This document shows, piece after piece, positions 9,001-17,104 of a stretch of DNA of 64,000 bases. The translations under genes and the position numbers were made by a program. The number at the start of each line of letters is the position of its first letter. The stretch's first letter is position 1. The notes below the pieces were generated by a model, which saw only the letters and a program-made list of their open reading frames with translations, was not told where the DNA came from and made no database searches. The stretch comes from JAXMBX01 sp046349635 (GTDB lineage Bacteria > Planctomycetota > Planctomycetia > Planctomycetales > Planctomycetaceae), in the NCBI GenBank assembly GCA_046349635.1, contig JAXMBX010000005.1:1-64000 (forward strand), written 5' to 3'.

Positions 9001-11170
9001 CGGCGGTTCCGGTCAGAACCTGAAAACCAGTGAGATGAGTTCCGACGGGGAGGCCACGGCTGCGGAAGACCTCGGGCATCTGGTCGAGGAGGAGAAGATT
9101 GTCGGGGCTATTCCACGGTTGATCGAGGTGAAACTTGTAGAGCAGGTCTGATCTTCCCAGATAGGGGAGCAGATAAACGCGCCAGCTGAGGTAAGGTTTT
9201 CCCGAGGAGTCAAAATTGCTGGCGGATCCATAAACCGGGAAGACGTTGCTGATGTTGGTATAGGTGTGAAGTGCCTGTCCCAACTGCTGCAGTTTGAATT
9301 CGCGGTCATCGATTGATTCCCCGGCAGGATAGTTGAGGAAGGAGTTGGCGAGTTGCGTGGGGCCCATGGATTCGTAACCGGCCCAGGAAACGAGAGCCTT
9401 GAGATTGGGGGCGGTGATCTGGGGAGAGATGCGATGCAGGCTGCCATCGAGCATGAGGCCCCAGAGTCCCTGTGCTGGGATTTGTGGAAGACCGGCGAGG
9501 GGGTCCGCGGAGTTGTACTGGATGTCTGCATCCGGACGGGTCCAGGTGAGAGCGGAGGAGGCGGGGAGTTCGATGACACCGAGTGTGTTTGCCAAGCCAT
9601 CGGTCACATAGGAGAGACTAATGTAATCGTTTCCCTGAAATGAGTAGGCTTTCGGTCCGTTGAAGACCTGATATCCGGTGACGGAACTGCCGGGAGCGAC
9701 GCCGACGCTACGGAAGACATCGGGCATGAGCGCTGCGAGCGGGAGATTGTTGGGGCTGTTCCAGGGTTCGTTGAGGTGGAATTTATTGAAGAGGACTTGT
9801 TCGCCGAGGTAGGGGAGGAGGAAGACGCGCCAGCTGAGGTAGGAATTGCCGTTCGCGTCAAAATTTGACGAAGTTGAGCTAATGCGAGGACCTGGAGGGA
9901 GACTGCCGTGCCCGCCGTAGTAACTCAGCATGGCCAGATAGATGTTCCGGAGATTGTTCTGGGTGATCTGGTCTGGCGTGAGGGGGGTATCGACAAAGAT
10001 CTGGGGGAGGCGGTCAGCGGAGAGGATTTCGCCCCCGGACCAGGTGACGATCGATTGGAAAGCGGTCGCGCTAATCTGTGGATTGAGGTGGTGGATCTGA
10101 AAGTCGGCGGTGGCGATGAGGATGAAGTCGGACGGGACAGGAGTGATGATGCTGAGGGGATCGGTGGGGGAATAGGGAGAATCATCCGGGGCTGTCCAGG
10201 GGACCGCTTTGGAGGCGGAGGTTTCGATGAGGAGGAGTGAAGTGGCGGGGTTATCGGTGATCGACAGTTTGGGACCGCCGGCGCCGGTGAGATGGAACCC
10301 GCCGGGGAGATCGATGCGCTGGAAACCGGTGGAACTAGAGCCGGCAGCCAGGTCGAGGCTGCGGAAGACATCGGGCATCTGGTTGAGGAAGGGGAGATTG
10401 TTGGCGCTGTTCCAGGGTTCGTTGAGGTGGAACTGCTGGTAGAGGTCGTTGTACCCCAGGAACGGGAGGAGGTGGACGCGCCAGCTGAGGTTGTAGTGGC
10501 CGTTGGCATCCAGCGCGGAGGGAGTCACGACTGGCGGAAGATGGCCGTAAGCGGCCTGAAAGTTGTAAAGCGCCCGGGCGATGGCATTGAGGCGCTCCGT
10601 GCGGACGAGGACGGAGTTGTCGGTGGAGGGGACCGGGGCGAGGCGGATGGCATCGGCGACGACTGTCCCATCGGATCCGGGATTCGTCAGTTCGACGGTC
10701 AGCTTGCCGTCGGTAATTGTGATGACGCCGAGGTTCTGGAAGTTGGTTGAGCCCGATTGGAAGTCGGCATTCGGAGTGAGGCGCTGGTTGACGGTGAAGG
10801 TTCGAACCGGGCTGCTGCCGAATTCGGAGCGGGAGGTAAAGGTGGCGTTCGTGGCGCGGTCGGCTCCGGACGTCCACGTGGCCTGCAGATAGTATTGGCC
10901 GTTGTCGAGGCCGGAGAAGTTCCAGGAGGCGAAGGCGCCGGCGACGGTGCTGTCTGCGGTGGCGATGGTCCCCTGATTCCCCTGACCGGTGACATCCTGC
11001 CAGTCGCGGACGTCAGAAAAGGCGGGGTCGGAGTTATCGACGATGACGGGTGAGGCGGAGAGGAGGGTGCGGGGTTCGAGCGTTTCAGGTTGCCAGGAGA
11101 TACGTCGGCGCGTGGAGATTCGAAGCGAGTGGGGCGCGAACAGGTCTTCGAACCAGTGACGGAGGTGCAT
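6036..11170 (-). CDS. Giant secreted LEPR-XLL protein with DUF1559-like array (frameshifted)
   Basis: The reconstructed protein has about 1,710 residues. The ATG at 11170 starts a basic leader followed by the planctomycete LEPR-XLL motif (LEPRTLLSA, residues 31-39). Next come a golvesin-like carbohydrate/surface domain (about 40-180), four DUF1559-like units (about 191-1037), an abnormal-spindle/choice-of-anchor-type domain, one cadherin-like domain, and three repeats of about 150 residues that contain FRAWDQS or variants. The reading frame breaks at the G-run 7967-7971: upstream codons continue out of frame to a stop at 7844, while the true continuation is open from 8075 to 6036. Adding one C (minus strand) restores ETDLAPLGSSPFG. 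Likely an extracellular or cell-surface adhesin-like protein; function unknown. Confidence 0.8.
6037..7394 (-). repeat. Three tandem ~150-residue protein repeats
   Basis: Units span about 7394-6942, 6938-6486 and 6482-6037. Shared landmarks are YITD, G(L/I)A(L/V)Y, a W.YSL or WQYTL strand followed by NW, LLL.(A/S)D, LRFVP and WDQS.G. The last unit ends the protein abruptly after ITVT without a cell-wall anchor or sorting domain. The pattern resembles cadherin/VCBS-type extracellular repeats. Confidence 0.8.
8060..10600 (-). repeat. Four tandem DUF1559-like protein repeats
   Basis: Four units of about 195-205 codons lie at 10600-10019, 9970-9368, 9307-8693 and 8635-8060. Each contains the same landmarks: a leading L..I..AL..Y helix, DANG or a variant, LSWRV.LLP.LG, FH..(E/Q)PW.S, and MP(D/E)(V/I)FRS. 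These match the core of DUF1559 pseudopilin-like proteins, but the units lack the prepilin leader and have only degenerate forms of the H-x9-DG end. Confidence 0.85.
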
Positions 11171-11221
11171 GGTACTTCTCGGGGCGCGCAGAAAGAGGGG
11201 AACAATTGGGAGAAATGAAGT

Positions 11222-11243
11222 CCTATTAACGGTACTTAATAGG
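11222..11243. promoter_or_regulatory. Perfect palindrome in the promoter region of the LEPR-XLL gene
   Basis: CCTATTAA (11222-11229) and TTAATAGG (11236-11243) form perfect 8-bp arms around a 6-base spacer, 52 bases upstream of the ATG at 11170. Read on the minus strand, a TTGTCA (11253-11248) precedes it and TTAATA inside the right arm lies 18 bases further, so the palindrome would sit in the core promoter. This suggests a repressor operator; the regulator is unknown. Confidence 0.5.
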
Positions 11244-11444
11244 CGTTTGACAAGCGAGAGGAAAGTTGTGAATTTTGGAAGAGGGAGAAGCGAAGTTTGC
11301 GCCGGCCTGTCGGCCAACGTCTTGTGACGGGGAGAATGGCTTTGTCAATGACCACTCAACGCGCACATGTCCACCCTGATGCTCCGCAGCGAAGTAGGCA
11401 TGCCACCCGGACATTCTGCGGTGGATGGTCTATTACTCAAAGGG

Positions 11445-12491
11445 TCAGCGCTGGTAGATGGGGAGGAAGCCATTCTCAAGCTGGAGAATGGTGGTGTTGA
11501 TGGCGGTGACGTAGACGGGGCCGATGTGCCCTTCGCGCCAATTTCCCGCAGCGGTCTGCTTGCGGAGGATTTCATCCGTAATCGCGGCGTAGTATTTGTC
11601 CCATTCGTCTCCGCCGACGCGATAGAGGACCTGGGCATAGTAGTAGTGGGCGTAGTGCCAGTGTCCGAAGGCGCTGCCGCCGTCATCGGTGGGCTTGAGG
11701 TTCTTGCGGCAATAGTCGCGGAGCTTGGCGACGTACGGGGTGTCGTATTCGCCGAGGTTGTAAAGCAGGGCAATGGCGGCTGCGGTCAGAGGAGGGCGAG
11801 GGGCGCCCCCTTTGATGCTGTACTGGATGCCACCATCGGGGGTGGTGCATTTGCGGATGTATTCGATGGCGCGGTCGATGACCTGCTTGGGGACAACGAT
11901 GCCGGCGTTGCGGCAGGCGCGCAGACCCTGAGCCTGAGTGATGCAGGTGGAACCTTCGTCGAAGTTGTTTCCGTCCTTGGCGGAGACGTAGCCCCAGCCT
12001 CCTGCATCGGTCTGGGCGTAGGCGCAGAATTCGACCGCCTTGGTGAGTTTCTCCTTGAGTTCCTCGCGTCGCTCGGCGTCTTCTTCTTCGCCGAAGACCT
12101 GGGAGAGGAAGAGCATGGAGAAGCCGTGGCCGTACATGTAATGAAAGTCCTGGGACATTTCATACCCGATGAGGCCATTGGGGCGGGACATTTCGAGGAG
12201 GTAGTTGACGGCGAGGCGGATGTTGCGGGCGTATTTGCCGCGGGTGGTGGTGGAGCCTTCGCAGAGCATGGCATTGCCGACGAGGGCGGTCATGGCGACG
12301 CGGTATTGACCGCCGTTCGCTTCCCAGTAGCCCTGGCGTCGTTGTTCGCGGGCGAGGTAGTCGAGACCGCGTGAGACCGCCTGCTTGATACGGGGATCGT
12401 TGGACTTGGCCTGGACGGGTAACGGCGAAGAGCCGATGCAGGTCAGTACCGCTGCAGCGAATAACAGTCCGAACCAGATCCCTGAGCGCAT
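11445..12491 (-). CDS. Secreted prenyltransferase/squalene-cyclase-like alpha/alpha-toroid protein
   Basis: 348 residues from the ATG at 12491 (AAGGAAGAAAAGAGAG upstream). A signal peptide ends near residue 28 (PVQA|KS). The body has repeated QxxxGxW-like motifs (RRQGYWE, DAGGWGY, TTPDGGIQY, AAGNWRE) seen in prenyltransferase and squalene-oxidase alpha/alpha barrel repeats. The acid DxDD motif of real cyclases is not seen and the protein is exported, so enzymatic cyclisation is unlikely; planctomycetes have many such secreted toroid proteins of unknown role. Upstream in-frame codons exist but lack a ribosome site. Confidence 0.85.
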   Translation of the reverse strand: MRSGIWFGLLFAAAVLTCIGSSPLPVQAKSNDPRIKQAVSRGLDYLAREQRRQGYWEANGGQYRVAMTALVGNAMLCEGSTTTRGKYARNIRLAVNYLLEMSRPNGLIGYEMSQDFHYMYGHGFSMLFLSQVFGEEEDAERREELKEKLTKAVEFCAYAQTDAGGWGYVSAKDGNNFDEGSTCITQAQGLRACRNAGIVVPKQVIDRAIEYIRKCTTPDGGIQYSIKGGAPRPPLTAAAIALLYNLGEYDTPYVAKLRDYCRKNLKPTDDGGSAFGHWHYAHYYYAQVLYRVGGDEWDKYYAAITDEILRKQTAAGNWREGHIGPVYVTAINTTILQLENGFLPIYQR

Positions 12492-12881
12492 CTCTCTTTT
12501 CTTCCTTGTCGCCCTTCCGGTGGTTGGCTCGCGCATCCGTGGTGACTCGAACACGTGGTAAATCGAAGACCCGGGGAGGGCTGCTTTATTGTATGGGAAA
12601 GGGGTGAAGGGGGGCAATCCGAGAAGAACGGCTGGGGCGATCGGAGACGTTTGGTTGGCTTGAGGCCTGAATGTGTTTTCATGATCTAATGACGGCACTG
12701 GTGGACGGAGCCACCAGTGGCACGCATCAAATGGGAAACGATGTTGGTGCAAGAGACTCTTGCCACGCCCTTGGCAGGGCGTGCCACCCAGAGTGGGGGA
12801 AATGAGTGGGTGGATGCTGGGGAGGGAGGGGTCTACAATGGGCGGTCCGGCTGAGGGTGGTTTTTTCTCAAAGGTGGTTGC
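12492..12881. other. Intergenic region with two REP-like hairpins
   Basis: This 390-base region lies between divergent genes. It contains two GC-rich hairpins (12696-12719 and 12762-12785) described separately. Nothing else in it looks coding. Confidence 0.6.
12696..12785. repeat. Two REP-like palindromic hairpins
   Basis: Hairpin 1 pairs CACTGGTGG (12696-12704) with CCACCAGTG (12711-12719), a perfect 9-bp stem with a 6-base loop. Hairpin 2 pairs GCCACGCCCT (12762-12771) with AGGGCGTGCC (12776-12785), 9 of 10 pairs with a 4-base loop. Such short GC-rich hairpins next to each other are typical of dispersed REP-type intergenic elements. Confidence 0.6.
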
Positions 12882-13997
12882 ATGTCGATGCGGTATGAGG
12901 TGGCGGAAATTGAGCGGATGTTGTCGCCGTCGCTGGTGATTTTCCGCGATCTGGTGGAGGAAAACCTGCGGAAGATGGTGGCGATTGCAGGGGATGTTTC
13001 CCGGTTGCGCCCGCACGCGAAGACACACAAGATGCCGGCGATGGTTCGGCTGGAGACCGCGCACGGGATCACGAAGCATAAATGCGCGACACTCGCGGAA
13101 GCGGAGATGCTGGCGGAGTGCGGGGTGCGGGACATTTTCCTGGCGTATAACCTCGTCGGGCCGAATATCGGGCGAGCCGTGGAGTTCCGTCAGAAGTATC
13201 CGGAGACGGAGTTGATGGTGACGGTGGACCATGAGAAGCCGTTGCAGGAACTGGGTGACGCGATGAAGGGGGCGGGGACGAGTATCGGAGTGCTGCTGGA
13301 TATTGATACGGGGCAACATCGGACGGGATTGGAGGTAGGGGCACGAGCGAAGGAGTTGTATGGGGCGATCGCGCGGACGAAAGGAGTGCGTGCGGCAGGG
13401 TTGCATGTGTATGACGGGCACCAGCATCAAAAGGATCTGGCGGAACGACGGACGGCGGTGTTGGGACAGTTTCAGCAGGTGCTCGTGTTCCGGGACGAGT
13501 TACGGAAGAGCGGGTACGATGTGCCGCGGATGGTGTGCGGTGGGACGGCCTCGTTTCCAATTTATGCAGAGCAGACGGACCCGACGATTGAGTTAAGTCC
13601 GGGGACGTGCGTGTTTCATGACGCGGGGTATGGGGAGTCGTTTCCGGACCTGGCTTTTGTCCCGGCGGCGTGCATCCTAACGCGGGTTGTCAGCAGGCCC
13701 ACGGAGGACCGGGTGACATTCGACCTTGGTTATAAAGCGGCGGCATCGGATCCCCCTGCGGGGCGGAGGCTGGTGTTTCCGAACCTGCCGGATGCGGAGC
13801 AGGTCTTGCAGAATGAAGAACACCTGGTGATTAAGACGTCGCAGGCGGGGAAGTATCAGCCGGGGGCTACGGATTGGGCGATTCCACGGCATATCTGTCC
13901 CTCGGTGGCGTTGCACAAGTGGGCGTATGTGGTATCTGACGGACACTTGTGCGAGACGTGGGCGATTGTGGCGCGGGATCGGCAGATCACGTTGTAA
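12882..13997 (+). CDS. D-threonine aldolase-like PLP enzyme (DSD1/D-TA family)
   Basis: 371 residues, the usual length for fold-type III PLP enzymes related to D-threonine aldolase and D-serine dehydratase. The RPHAKTHK motif (residues 43-50) holds the PLP-binding Lys47. PRHICP (335-340) supplies the His337 and Cys339 found where this family binds a divalent metal. It probably cleaves or dehydrates a D-hydroxy-amino acid; the exact substrate is unknown. AAAGGTGG precedes the ATG by 4 bases. The KaiC-like ATPase gene follows after only 25 bases on the same strand, so the two are probably co-transcribed. Confidence 0.9.
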   Translation: MSMRYEVAEIERMLSPSLVIFRDLVEENLRKMVAIAGDVSRLRPHAKTHKMPAMVRLETAHGITKHKCATLAEAEMLAECGVRDIFLAYNLVGPNIGRAVEFRQKYPETELMVTVDHEKPLQELGDAMKGAGTSIGVLLDIDTGQHRTGLEVGARAKELYGAIARTKGVRAAGLHVYDGHQHQKDLAERRTAVLGQFQQVLVFRDELRKSGYDVPRMVCGGTASFPIYAEQTDPTIELSPGTCVFHDAGYGESFPDLAFVPAACILTRVVSRPTEDRVTFDLGYKAAASDPPAGRRLVFPNLPDAEQVLQNEEHLVIKTSQAGKYQPGATDWAIPRHICPSVALHKWAYVVSDGHLCETWAIVARDRQITL

Positions 13998-14022
13998 TTA
14001 TTGAAAGAAAGACAGATTTCGA

Positions 14023-14904
14023 ATGGCTGCGGAACGGATGAAGACGGGGATTCCGGATCTGGATGAGATGCTGGGGGGCGGATTGATTCCGGGGACGCTG
14101 ACCGTCGTGGCGGGGGCGACGGGAATCGGCAAGACGCAACTCGGAATCCAATGGGCGCACGAGGGAAAAGTGCAGGAGGGTGAACCGGGGGTCTTCTTCG
14201 ATATGACGTCGAGAGGAGATGCGCAGAACCACGGGGAGTATGCGCAGCGGTTGTGCGACTGGGCACTGAACGAAATGTCGCTGGAGGAGAACCGGGATCC
14301 GCTGGGGGTGTGGGACCGGGGGCTGACGCGGCGTGACTATCTGCACATCTTTCAGCAGAGCGGGCGGAAAGTGACGCGGCATGACCTGGACCAGGATGAA
14401 TGGCGGGAGTGGAAGATCGAGCTGGCGAAGAAGCTGGCAGAGGCGATCTATTTCTTCTACGGCAATTTCGTGCATGGAGCGCGGCGGGTGGTGATTGACG
14501 GGGTTGAGCCGACGGACCAGGAGAAGGATTCGTTTCAGTTTCATCTGTTCGAGTACATCTATCACCAGATCCTGCATAAGGAAGCGGACTGGGTGGCGCG
14601 GGACCTGTTCCGAGTCCATTACCGGGCTCACGAGAACGAAGTGCAGCAGCACATGTACGACCACAAGCAAGTGGGGTGCCTGTTGCTGTATACGACGCAT
14701 GAGGTGATGCTGGATGATCTGCTGGAGAAGCCGATTGCGAGCGGGGATGTCCTGTCGAACGCCAACTCGATTATCCTGATGGGGAAGACGCGGGAAGGGA
14801 GTAAGATGGGGCGGGCGCTGCAGATCGCGAAGCACCGGGGGAGCTATTGCGATGAGTCGATCGTGCCGTACGAACTGACGTCGAAGGGGCTCTACCTCCT
14901 GTGA
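14023..14904 (+). CDS. KaiC/RecA-like ATPase
   Basis: 293 residues forming a single RecA-type domain. It starts with the KaiC-like phrase TGIPDLDEMLGGGLIPG, then a Walker A loop GATGIGKT (residues 31-38), and a Walker B-like strand RRVVIDGVEP near residue 157. The C-terminus includes a further strand region with MGKTREGSKMGRALQIAKHRG, typical of KaiC-family proteins that interact with sensor or DNA-handling partners. There is only one ATPase domain, and no kaiA or kaiB is nearby, so it is not a clock KaiC. It follows the D-threonine aldolase-like gene by 25 bases. Confidence 0.85.
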   Translation: MAAERMKTGIPDLDEMLGGGLIPGTLTVVAGATGIGKTQLGIQWAHEGKVQEGEPGVFFDMTSRGDAQNHGEYAQRLCDWALNEMSLEENRDPLGVWDRGLTRRDYLHIFQQSGRKVTRHDLDQDEWREWKIELAKKLAEAIYFFYGNFVHGARRVVIDGVEPTDQEKDSFQFHLFEYIYHQILHKEADWVARDLFRVHYRAHENEVQQHMYDHKQVGCLLLYTTHEVMLDDLLEKPIASGDVLSNANSIILMGKTREGSKMGRALQIAKHRGSYCDESIVPYELTSKGLYLL

Positions 14905-15000
14905 TTGTGGGTTTTGCCTGCCAACGGCTGTTCTGATCCGACGGTGGTACGTATCATGTCGGAACACCCCTCCCCGACCTCTTTCTCGTAGATTCTCGTT

Positions 15001-16296
15001 ATGCCTGTCGCTGAAAAAACCTGCCGCCTGGTGACGCTGGGCTGCAAGGTGAACCAATATGAAACGCAGTTGGTCAAAGAGACCCTGGTGCGGAACGGCT
15101 TCCGGGAAGCGGAAGAGGGGGAAGCCGCGGACCTGTGCGTGGTGAATTCCTGCACGGTGACGGCGGAGGCGGACTCGAAGGGACGGCAGTTGATCCGGCA
15201 GTTGGCGAAGCAGAACCCGAACACCAAGACGGTCGTGATGGGGTGCTATGCGACACGGGAGCCTGAGGCACTCGTGGGGTTGCCGAATGTTGTGGAAGTG
15301 GTGACCGACAAGCGAGAGTTGCCGGACCTGTTTGAGCGGATGGGGCTGACGGAGTTTCCGGCGGGGATTTCGCAGTTTGACGGACATCGGCGGGCGTTCG
15401 TGAAGGTGCAGGATGGCTGCGTGTTGAAGTGCACGTATTGCATCATTCCGTCAGTGAGGCCGCATTTGCGGAGCCGTGAACCGGCGGAGATCGAGCGGGA
15501 AGTGCGGCAGCTGATCGATAACGGTTACAAAGAGATCGTGCTGTGCGGAATCCATCTGGGGCATTACGGGGTGGACACCACGCGCGGGAAGAGCGGGCGG
15601 GCGCCGTTCCGGCTGGGACATCTGGTGCAGTTGCTGGACCGGATTCCGGGGAAGTGGCGGTTGCGGCTGTCGAGCATTGAAGCGGCGGAAGTGGGGACGG
15701 AATTCATCGAGATGGCGGCGGAGTGCGAGCATCTGTGTCCGCATTTCCATCCGTCGCTGCAGAGCGGATCGAACGAGATTCTGTACCGGATGCGGCGGCG
15801 ATATCGCGTGGGGCGGTTTCTGGAGAAGATGGAGATGTTCCGGGAGCGGATGGATCTGCCCGCATTCTCGACGGACGTAATTGTCGGTTTTCCGGGGGAG
15901 ACGGAAGCGCATTTCCAGGAGACGCTCGACGCCTGCGAGGCGGGGGGCTTCATGAAGATCCACATTTTTCCGTTCAGTGCACGGAAAGGGACACCAGCGG
16001 CGACGTTTCCGGATCAAGTGCCGGCGGAGGTGAAAAAGGAGCGGTGCCTGCGACTGGCGGAACTGGAGCGGAAGCTGGCGAAGAGATATTGCGAGACGCT
16101 GGTGGGGCGGAAAATTTCGACGCTGATTGAATTGCCGCCGAAGGATCAGCCTGAACTGGTGCGAGGGACGGCGTGCCGGTATGCGAGTGTGACGTTGCCT
16201 TCTGGGACGGCGACCGTGGGGGAGATGTGCGACGTCCACGTGACGGGGCTACTGGATCAGGGAGTGAGTGGCGTGCGTATCGGTACGGAAGGGTGA
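15001..16296 (+). CDS. mtaB: tRNA (t6A37) C2-methylthiotransferase MtaB
   Basis: 431 residues. It converts N6-threonylcarbamoyladenosine at tRNA position 37 to its 2-methylthio form using radical SAM chemistry. The N-terminal UPF0004 domain has the three cluster cysteines C15 (LGCKVN), C51 (NSCTVT) and C82 (GCYA). The radical SAM motif CVLKCTYC gives C140, C144 and C147. A C-terminal TRAM-like region (about 370-431) should bind tRNA. The LGCKVNQYE and NSCTVT signatures favour MtaB over MiaB or RimO. The tmk start follows after 10 bases. Confidence 0.93.
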   Translation: MPVAEKTCRLVTLGCKVNQYETQLVKETLVRNGFREAEEGEAADLCVVNSCTVTAEADSKGRQLIRQLAKQNPNTKTVVMGCYATREPEALVGLPNVVEVVTDKRELPDLFERMGLTEFPAGISQFDGHRRAFVKVQDGCVLKCTYCIIPSVRPHLRSREPAEIEREVRQLIDNGYKEIVLCGIHLGHYGVDTTRGKSGRAPFRLGHLVQLLDRIPGKWRLRLSSIEAAEVGTEFIEMAAECEHLCPHFHPSLQSGSNEILYRMRRRYRVGRFLEKMEMFRERMDLPAFSTDVIVGFPGETEAHFQETLDACEAGGFMKIHIFPFSARKGTPAATFPDQVPAEVKKERCLRLAELERKLAKRYCETLVGRKISTLIELPPKDQPELVRGTACRYASVTLPSGTATVGEMCDVHVTGLLDQGVSGVRIGTEG

Positions 16297-16306
16297 GGAG
16301 AGCATT

Positions 16307-16986
16307 TTGGCATTTCTGATCGACATCGAGGGGATTGACGGTTCCGGCAAGGGGACACAGGCGGCGCTGTTGCAGAAGCGGCTGCAAGCGGAAGGGTTCC
16401 GGACATCGCTGATCAGCTTTCCGCGGTACAAGGAAACGTTTTTCGGGGGGCGGGTCGCGAGTTTCCTGAATGGACAGTTCGGGACGCTGGAGCAGGTGGA
16501 TCCGTTCCTGGTGTCGCTGTTGTATGCGGGGGACCGGCTGGAATCGCGGGAGTGGCTGCTGGAACAGATTGCACAGCATGACGTGGTGATCTTCGACCGG
16601 TATGTGTCGTCCAACCTGGCACACCAGGGGTCGAAGAAAACGGGAGCGGCGCGGGAGGAACTGATCCGGGCGATTGAGCGGATTGAGTTTGAGATTACAA
16701 GCTGCCGCGGCCTGACCTGGTGATCCTGATGGATCTGCCGGAGGAGTGCGCGCAGGAACGTGTCGCGGCCAAGGCGCCGCGGAACTACACCGACCAGAAG
16801 GCGGATCTGCAGGAAGCGGATGCGAATCACCTGTCGAAGACGCGCGAGGTCTATCGTGAGCTGGCGGATCAGCGGGACAACTGGCGGGTCGTGGACGTGA
16901 TCGAAAACGGACACGCGCTCAGCCGGGAAGAGATCGCGGAACGGATCTGGAATGTGGTGCAGGAAGAGCGTCAGCGGGTGAAGTGA
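16307..16986 (+). CDS. tmk: Thymidylate kinase (dTMP kinase), frameshifted
   Basis: Phosphorylates dTMP to dTDP for DNA synthesis. The TTG at 16307 is the best start, with GAGGAG 6 bases before it. Residues 2-17 contain the P-loop IEGIDGSGKGTQ; FDRYVSSNLAHQG is the DR(Y/F) motif that holds the base-binding region. At 16695-16696 the frame shifts: the first frame reaches a TGA at 16723 while KLPRPDLVILMDLP continues in another frame to 16986. Restoring one T gives the family sequence FEIYKLPRPDLV and a 226-residue protein. dTMP kinase is normally essential, so a sequencing error is likelier than a dead gene. Confidence 0.85.
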
Positions 16987-17058
16987 CTGAGGGATTGAGG
17001 CTCCACATTCCGGCGTTCCGTGTTGTTCTTGAATTCTCTGCACATGGCGCAAGGAAGT

Positions 17059-17092
17059 GTGGCTGCGCCACCCGGCCGGTGACGACCGGGCC
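17059..17092. repeat. Two adjacent GC-rich hairpins between convergent genes
   Basis: GTGGC-TGC-GCCAC (17059-17071) is a perfect 5-bp stem. It is followed by CCGGT-GACG-ACCGG (17076-17089), extendable with one bulge. The pair lies between the ends of tmk (16986) and the EF-hand gene (17105). It may be a REP-like element that also works as a bidirectional transcription stop, though no T-tract follows. Confidence 0.5.
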
Positions 17093-17104
17093 ACCCAAGT
17101 CAGG

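Noticed and set aside
14023..14904. KaiC circadian clock ATPase
   Set aside because: Only one RecA domain is present and no kaiA or kaiB lies nearby, so a clock role is not supported.
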